A stretch of 64,000 bases of DNA from Trissonchulus latispiculum (lineage: Eukaryota > Nematoda > Enoplea > Enoplida > Ironidae): NCBI GenBank assembly GCA_030248195.1, contig JASAND010008355.1:1-64000 (forward strand), in the 5' to 3' direction. Positions within the stretch are counted from its first letter, which is position 1; every line of letters starts with the position of its first letter. The position numbers were made by a program, and so were the translations under genes. Positions 57,567-64,000 of this stretch are shown here, piece by piece. The notes under the pieces are model-generated. The model was given only the letters and a program-made list of their open reading frames with translations, was not told the DNA's origin and searched no databases.

Positions 57567-59010
57567 AACGTGTGTCTCCTTAGCGAACCAAGTCTTTGAT
57601 CCAGTGCTGGAACTGTTTGATCCCGAAAGAGCAAGTAAAACTATGCTTGAGTCACGCATGGTTCGACTAAAAAATTCACTTTTTTATTGGTTCGCTAAAA
57701 GTCGCTTTGCGCACCAAGTTTTGAGTTATTAGCTCATTTTGTGTCAGCTGATAGTCCTTTAAGTATACTCCATGAGTCACTCTTTAGAATTTAATGAAAC
57801 TTCAGAGAAAAGTGGAATTTTTAATTAGAATCACTAATAAAAAATACTAAATATAATTGGCTTAAAGTGTGAAATGGTCCGCTCACCCAACATGAGCAGT
57901 GCTGAGAATAAAATTGTGGTTATCCCAAGAAAACGCTAAACTTTATTTTTCAATTTGCCACATTTTAGTTTGCAGTATCAGAGTCACCGACGAATATACA
58001 ATCCTGGACGCAGCTTTAAATTCCACCGAATTGTTGAAAAAATTTGAATTTTTGTACATGTAGAGATTGCTAAGTCGTGACTGCGTCCGCTCACCGAAAG
58101 TAGGGTGACTTTACTCCAAAAGACAGGTTATCTCCGATTGTCCTAATTTTTTGAATTGAGCAAACATCTGTTTTTCGCAGAGAAAACGACTGTTGTGGGT
58201 TTTTGAATGGCCGTTGTTTATAAATTTTCTTAGAAACATTAATCTAATTCCTGAATCACAGAACACAACTGACTCTATTTATTAAATTTGATGAAATTAA
58301 TTGACAAAGTTTTGATAAATTATTATCTTGTGAAAGCGCCGCAGCTATTCAGAAACCCACGACAGTCGTTTTCTCTGCGAAAAACAGAGTTTTGCTCAAT
58401 TTAAAAAATTAGGATAACCGGAGATAACCTGCCTTTTGGAGTAAAGTCACCCTACTTTCGGTGAGCGGACGCAGTCACGACTTAGCAATCTCTACATGTA
58501 CAAAAATTCAAATTTTTTTCAACAATTCGGTGGAATTTAAAGCTGCGTCTAGAATTGTATATTCGTCGGTGACTCTGATACTGCAAACTAAAATGTGGCA
58601 AATTGAAAAATAAAGTTTAGCGTTTTCTTGGGATAACCACGGTTTTATTCTCAGCACTGCTCATGTTGGGTGAGCGGACCATTTCTCACTTTAAGCCTTA
58701 ATATTTAGTATTTTTTATTAGTGATTCTAAATAAAAATTCCGCTTTTCTCTGACGTTTCATTAAATTCTAAAGAGTGACTCATGGAGTACACTTGAAGGA
58801 CTATCAGCTGACACAAAATGAGCTAGTAACTCAAAACTTGGTTCGCAAAGCGACTTTTAGCGAACCAATAAAAAAGTGAATTTTTTTAGTCGAACCCTGC
58901 GTGACTCAAAGCTAAATGTTCGTGACCCAAGCATAGTTTTACTTGCTCTTTCTGGATCAAGCAGTTCCAGCACTGGATCAAAGACTTGGTTCGCTAAGGA
59001 GACACACGTT
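57567..59010. mobile_element. 1.44-kb foldback element with perfect 7-bp TSD AATAGTC
   Basis: Begins AACGTGTGTCTCCTTAGCGA and ends TCGCTAAGGAGACACACGTT, a perfect 20-bp terminal inverted repeat. Arms of ~700 bp (57567-58270, 58310-59010) pair to a short centre near 58290. AATAGTC lies at 57560-57566 and again at 59011-59017. There is no ORF suggesting transposase. Terminal bases differ from the CAAGAG family, but the duplication length is the same. Confidence 0.9.
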
Positions 59011-59103
59011 AATAGTCAGCGGAAAGACAGCTTTCGCAGCGTTCATTGCTGCCGTTTCAAAATCAAAATTCAGAAAGGTCAAGTTTCCAAGACTGCCGAG
59101 TAG
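59011..59103 (+). pseudogene. Distal piece of ORF 2 after the foldback
   Basis: The frame NSQRKDSFRSVHCCRFKIKI continues ORF 2 in register if one target duplication is discounted, ending at TAG 59101-59103. A second open frame overlaps it (ending AGPGTKTVTD at 59152), so the assignment of the true frame is uncertain. Confidence 0.3.
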
Positions 59104-59294
59104 TAAGGGTTCCCGATTTGCAGGCCCCGGCACCAAAACAGTGACTGATTAAATTTTTACCAAACCTTTTGTTTTTCATAGTTGCGTGAATGTCTGAATT
59201 TGTTGGTGACAAATCTGTTATTGTTAGTTGCAATTTAAATGAACACGATTTTAAATTTGTTAAACCCGATCACTAAAAGTTATCCCATTTCAGC

Positions 59295-59450
59295 TTAGTT
59301 TGCCTACCGCCACCCTGGGTTTACCTAGCGGTACTTTACAGTTTCCCTACCGGCACCTTGAGTTTGCCTTCCGATACCATCGGTTTGCGTAGCGGTACTT
59401 TAGTTTGCCTACCAGCACTGAAGACTAGCTTGCCTAGCGCCACCACATCT
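59295..59450. repeat. Subterminal repeats TTTGCCTAGCGGTAC, right cluster
   Basis: Six to seven units of GTTTGCCTA(G/C)CGGTAC-type sequence spaced ~20-33 bp. They are inverted relative to 56622-56735. Confidence 0.7.
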
Positions 59451-59459
59451 AGCTGTTAA

Positions 59460-60420
59460 CAGGACAATAAAAATAATATTGTATTGTTCCAATCTAAACA
59501 TATTTTGTTAGTTTTTAAGTATGTAGCATTGAATCAGGTACAGACAGGTTCAAAATATTTCACTGATGGGGGCAACCTGGCAAACATCGGAACAAGCACG
59601 ACTTTCGCATTAATGCCGTTGAAGCAAAACTCAGTTATAAAAATTATACTGCTTTCAATACTTGTAGGCACCGCTAAACCAATTCCACAATAACAGTAAC
59701 AATGCAGTCATCTGATAAAAACTTGTTCTTTGTAGCAAATTGCCAAAATTTGGACATTTTACCTTCAAACAACAATTTTGCATACAACCTCTGCGAATTA
59801 GATACCTTTAATTATTGCAATAAAATAAATTGTTAAGTAATAAAGTAAAATTCAGTCAGCAAAAGTATACCCAACAATTAAAATTGGTCGCTTCGGGATA
59901 TTGCTACATACCTACGTATGGAATTTTTCGGAATCATGATAACTAATTTATGAGTCTGAGTCTTACGGGAGCAAAATAAAATAAAATATTATAGCTTGCC
60001 AATTCTTGGAAATTTTTGAATGACCAATGCGTCTAAGAAAGGAAAAAGGTGTCCAAGAAATTCCCCAGGGTATTACAGACATCGAGTAGGAGTCTCTATG
60101 GCTTATAAATTATTAATTTCAACCAATATTTTTTCACAGACTTTCTAATAGCGTTTTCAAAACTATCACTGATGTTTGCTCTGTTTCAAATTTCTAGATA
60201 TTAGATCTTAGAAGGATTTGAGGCCTCCTGTCAGTTTGAGTTAGCGCAGAGATCAGACTTTTAGCGCGTTTAGTCAGGATCACATTGAAAAGACAGAATG
60301 ATTTTGGACTGTCCGACTAAATTTTGAGTTTCAATTTAATCAAACAGCGTATTAACCGTCCTTCTATCAAGAATATATTTTATAATACCAAGAGTGACAA
60401 AGGTGTAATTCAAGCCTCAT
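59460..60420. other. Gene-free stretch
   Basis: Short ORFs only; no recognised element. Confidence 0.3.
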
Positions 60421-60454
60421 ACTATACCATATTATAAGCATACTCTAAACTGGT

Positions 60455-60522
60455 ACCCTGTAGAAATCGCTGCTCTCTCTGTAAAGAAAGAGGACGTGCT
60501 AACCCACTACACCACAGGGCCA
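60455..60522 (-). other. tRNA-like 5' half (SINE-head candidate)
   Basis: Minus strand GGCCCTGTGGTGTAGTGGGT with A box TGGTGTAGTGG and D-arm GGGTTAGCACG, then CTCTTTC...GAGAGAG arm. No B box was found, so a tRNA is not supported; it resembles the start of a tRNA-derived SINE, and its 5' end is similar to the 32540 element. Confidence 0.4.
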
Positions 60523-60529
60523 TCAGCTG

Positions 60530-61860
60530 AACGCCCATATCAGGCTTATCAATCTTTCCTATGCCTGCTTCCCTTACATACAACTCGATCTTAACTTGTG
60601 TGCTAAAGCCCGAAAACACAAAGCTAAGGAAGAGTTGTGATTAGGTGTATATAATGATATTTTATTTATTTTATGATCATCCCATATTGAGCTATTAATG
60701 AAACGATTTTTGCATTATTAGTATCTTTAATAAAAATTTTTTTAGGTGTACTCAAATAATACAAACAAGTTAAAGGAGAATTATGATTAAATACAAATAA
60801 AAATCAAATAAAAAGAAAATCAAATAAAAAGAATAAAAAGAGGGGGAATGGATATGGTTTTTATGGGTGGGGTTGAATTTACAGAGAAACGATAGCATAA
60901 ATGATAATTACCAGTACAACAAAACGAAAACGGGTGGAATTAGTAAAAGAAATTGACTATATTAGTATAAATATTAAACTAATTTATAGTGCAGGAGAAT
61001 GGGATTGATGGTAAGAATGAAGGATTTCAGGTTAAGGAAATTCATAGGTTGAGATTCCGTACTCATAAATTTACAGAAGTAATGAATCTTTCGGCCCCAA
61101 TCCCAATCCCAATCACAAGCAGTGCGTTTGCGCAGTTTGTGTCTGTTGCGACATCTAACAGCACAAGCTTAGCGAGTAAAATTCTTTGATTCACTAGTCT
61201 AGGCCCAGTTTGTGGCGGAGGATCAGCCAAGCTTGCAGTGCAGATTACGTGTTACTTTTATGATAAGTATACGTACGTCTATCAAATATTTCATATTTGG
61301 ACAGCAGGCGGCAACGTGATTTGGGCCGGCCGGCCCACAAGAGGTTGGACCGAAAAACAGCACTAGTTGAAGGTCCATGAGAGTATGATCAGCGTCATAC
61401 GCTGGGTGTTACGGTTACGCAAGACACATCCTGTATATTTATTTATTTGAAATTATTTATTTCTGACAGAGTGGGTTGAAGAAGTTCAGTCCTTTTATTC
61501 ACATCTTACAAATCTGTGTTCAAGTGTTCAGACGTGTATTGAAGCTTAAGGTTAAAAACAGGATTTTCTACGTAACAGGATTCAGGGTGATAAGCGTGAA
61601 CCATATCTCTTCTATCTGTTGCTACGTGGGAGGTCCAAGTCTTTCATCTGTTCAACAATTACTGTGCCACAGACAAATGATTTATCACAAAAAAATCTCC
61701 TACACTACGTATTTCGTCACAAGGTTGACATCAGTGACAGTTCTGACATGAATCTTTTGATTATCTGATGGATTTAGTCGGTCGTAAGGTACGCGAGGAC
61801 AAAGATATTAGAATTAAGCAAGATAGAAAGAGTATTAGTTAGTCTGATTAGTTGGTAACC
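60530..61860. other. Gene-poor stretch
   Basis: AAATCAAATAAAAAGAAAATC-like low complexity at 60780-60840 and a GGGCCGGCCGGCCC palindrome at 61332-61345. Short ORFs only. Confidence 0.35.
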
Positions 61861-61870
61861 ATTTGTTGCG

Positions 61871-62120
61871 TATCGCGCTAGCCTGTCATCAAGCAAAAAG
61901 CGGCACTGTTTCTTTGAAGTTATACACTCAAATACACAGGCTTGACAGGTTAACAGAAATGACAGGCTAACGCCTGCTTGACAGTCTAAGAACTCTATCG
62001 CGCTAGCCTGTCATCAAGCAAAAAGCGGCACTGTTTCTTTGAAGTTATAGACTCAAATACGCAGGCGTGACAGGTTAACAGAAATGACAGGCTAAGGCCT
62101 GCTTGACAGTCTAAGAACAC
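61871..62120. repeat. Tandem duplication of a 125-bp unit with TGACAGGCT inverted words
   Basis: TATCGCGCTAGCCTGTCATC begins each unit (61871 and 61996). Both contain GGCTTGACAGG/GGCGTGACAGG, AAATGACAGGCTAA and CCTGCTTGACAGTCTAAGAA. Further CCTTAGCCTGTCATC and ATGACAGTCTAAGC words follow to 62197. Only a few bases differ between units. Confidence 0.85.
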
Positions 62121-62240
62121 TGCACACCCCCCCCCCTTTCATGCTGTTTTGCTTAGTTTGCACCTTAGCCTGTCATCTTATGACAGTCTAAGCTGTCTAA
62201 TTTACACGTTAAACGTATAACTTGCTAACTTGTCAAAATC

Positions 62241-62243
<3 letters not shown>

Positions 62244-62273
<30 letters not shown>
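62244..62273. repeat. (AT)n microsatellite
   Basis: About 15 AT units after TCCTC. Confidence 0.9.
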
Positions 62274-62275
<2 letters not shown>

Positions 62276-62279
62276 TAAT

Positions 62280-64000
62280 GCACATATTACATGTAAAAGC
62301 TAGCTAATATTTTGTAATTACACATATGCATAAATACGTGTATTATGTACGCACCAACAGGGTAGATTAGTTGAACGCTTAAAGGTTACTATTTTACCAG
62401 CAACGTGGGAAGAGCATTACAATTTGTTGTGAATCAAAGGTCGAGATTTCGTATTTGGCTTATTTTATATTCATGGTCCCACAGATAAACACACTTGCCT
62501 CTGTTTTCCCTATGCAATCAAATCAGGAAAATGAAATTATCGCAGGAGAATTTTTTCTTTGAAAAGTTTGGATTTCTGGGGTATTCGAACTCTCGAATTT
62601 CGGAAACCCACCATCCATCGTACGGCCAAATGGGATACTGTACTGGAGCGACACAGTCTCTCTTTATTACTGTGCATCAAGAAAATGTCGTGGTTCATTT
62701 AGAGGTCTTCATTCAGCAAATTCCGGGACAGCACACTGACTCATTATATCGATTTCAGTCGTTCTGAGTTCACTTGTATCGCTAATAGTGCTATGCTTAA
62801 GCATCGATTTTCCAATTTTTTGATTTGAAAAATTGCCAATTATCCGACACTCAATAGAGTTGGACCATAACGGTTGTTTGCCTCTACGGCATGCCCTAAA
62901 CATGTGTGCAAAGTTGTAGCACTGTATCTTGGATACTGCGAAAAGTTTTCTGCCACAAACGTTTTATCCTGACTTTTTCATTTTCCTAGGTTTAACACAT
63001 GTTGTAAAGGTCACCTTTGAAGGGCTCTTCAGAATGATAGCAGCAATATTACGCAAAACGCTCTTGTCTTGCTTTTAGTACCAATGCCATGGGGAATATA
63101 TGAAAATGAGCAAAATCGAAGATGGTCGAAAAATCGGCCACAAAGCAGCCCCACCTACCTAAAGGTTCAAGATTCAAGATTCAAGTTAACAAAACATTTT
63201 CAGTCCACAGAATTTTATACCATTTGGCACAAATGCGCGCACTAATACTGGGCCTCTGTATATGCCCAAATACAGCTTTATAGCTTGCAGCAGAATTAAA
63301 ATTTCTTTTCGTTAGCTATTTTTCTGCAGATGGGGACACGACACATTTGCCAAATCATGATTCAAAATGGCAACCTTGAAGCTGAGGCCTAACAGCCAGC
63401 AGAAATTTTTAATCAATTATTTTGGTAGTTGTGAAAAATGTGTATAAAAGCAACGGCTGCAAGCGGTTGGAGAGTGGCTAATTTTTGACCACACCCAGGC
63501 TCTATATCTGTGCCAAAAGGTAGGCCACTTGAGCAAAACCGGGGCAAACCTTTAGTAGGCCCTCTTAAGTCTAGGTTTCGAATCTGACTCACGCCTTAAC
63601 GATACACAAGAGATATCGCTCCTGTTATACATGAAAGCTGTGAATTAAAATGCTCAGATTGTTCTTTGTATATATTTTAGCAGCGATAATACGACAGTAG
63701 TTCTAGTTACTTTCTGCCACTTTTTCTACTGAATTTAATCATATGCTAAAACAGTTCTGAACAAAAAAGAGCTAAAATCATGCGCAGAAAGCACCTAGAA
63801 ACAATTGAAAGAATGTATCTTTTACGTCTTATTTTAGCTCCATTCCTATAGAACAAGCGATAATAGAAAATGCTAGTTTGTATCACATAATTGTGTCCCA
63901 TGATAGTGACACGCAACTATTCCTGGCTTTAATCCTAGTTTCTTAACTAAGACGTTAATTGTGTGTTAAATCCTCCTGAGACAAGCGGAACCTCTCTTGA
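62280..64000. other. Gene-free right end of the window
   Basis: ORFs at 62495-62767 and 62709-62903 show no family resemblance. GGTTCAAGATTCAAGATTCAA is a small direct repeat at 63165. Nothing else recognised. Confidence 0.3.

Overview
The window is AT-rich eukaryotic DNA, most likely from an invertebrate animal and plausibly a nematode. It has long intergenic stretches, spliced genes (a short intron with GTAAGT donor in one gene), AATAAA poly(A) signals, microsatellites, a tRNA-like element and a very heavy load of small non-autonomous DNA transposons. The nematode suggestion rests on a family of serpentine receptors with an NRY motif in place of DRY and a Cys-rich second extracellular loop. 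It also rests on acceptor-like AG dinucleotides 13-14 bases before their start codons, as expected for trans-splicing or a 5'UTR intron. The species cannot be proven from the sequence. No bacterial or CRISPR features are present.

Layout. 0-3.3 kb: simple repeats, a small CARD-only protein gene (560-925), a GAG/CCTCCT low-complexity tract and a frameshifted C2H2 zinc-finger gene on the minus strand (1613-2538). 3.3-16.75 kb: an almost uninterrupted train of inverted-terminal-repeat elements bounded by TTAA. Nine copies of a ~0.98-kb family (A) lie head to tail, with two copies of a ~1.0-kb family (B) and three of a ~0.2-kb family (C) that sits inside a 1.21-kb tandem repeat. About 5 kb of the train was tandemly duplicated, and one duplicate carries a B element exactly where the other has an empty TTAA. 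17.5-19.4 kb: degraded exons of a sushi/CCP-domain type I membrane protein. 21.7-42.4 kb: a same-strand cluster of related 7TM receptor genes in four states: intact (21689), TM6-TM7 fragment (23704), single nonsense codon (35985) and heavily decayed (41479). 28.1-30.4 kb: a ~0.9-kb inverted repeat carrying two copies of another zinc-finger gene's 3' end.

From 44 kb on there are few genes. The region is dominated by foldback structures at 45.4-48.4, 49.7-50.1, 52.5-54.6 and 57.6-59.0 kb, an A element nested in a larger TTAA element at 50.2-52.4 kb, and a decayed pair of overlapping ORFs near 57 kb split by a foldback with a perfect 7-bp target duplication.

The best candidates for something undescribed are: (1) the TTAA element train with its 14-bp quasi-palindromic spacers and natural empty site; (2) a family of long foldback elements (termini CAAGAGTACATAAT) with 7-bp target-site duplications, six copies in this window; (3) the small two-ORF element around 56.6-59.4 kb with subterminal repeat clusters in opposite orientation. 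All reading was done by eye; no alignment, composition or database statistics were computed.
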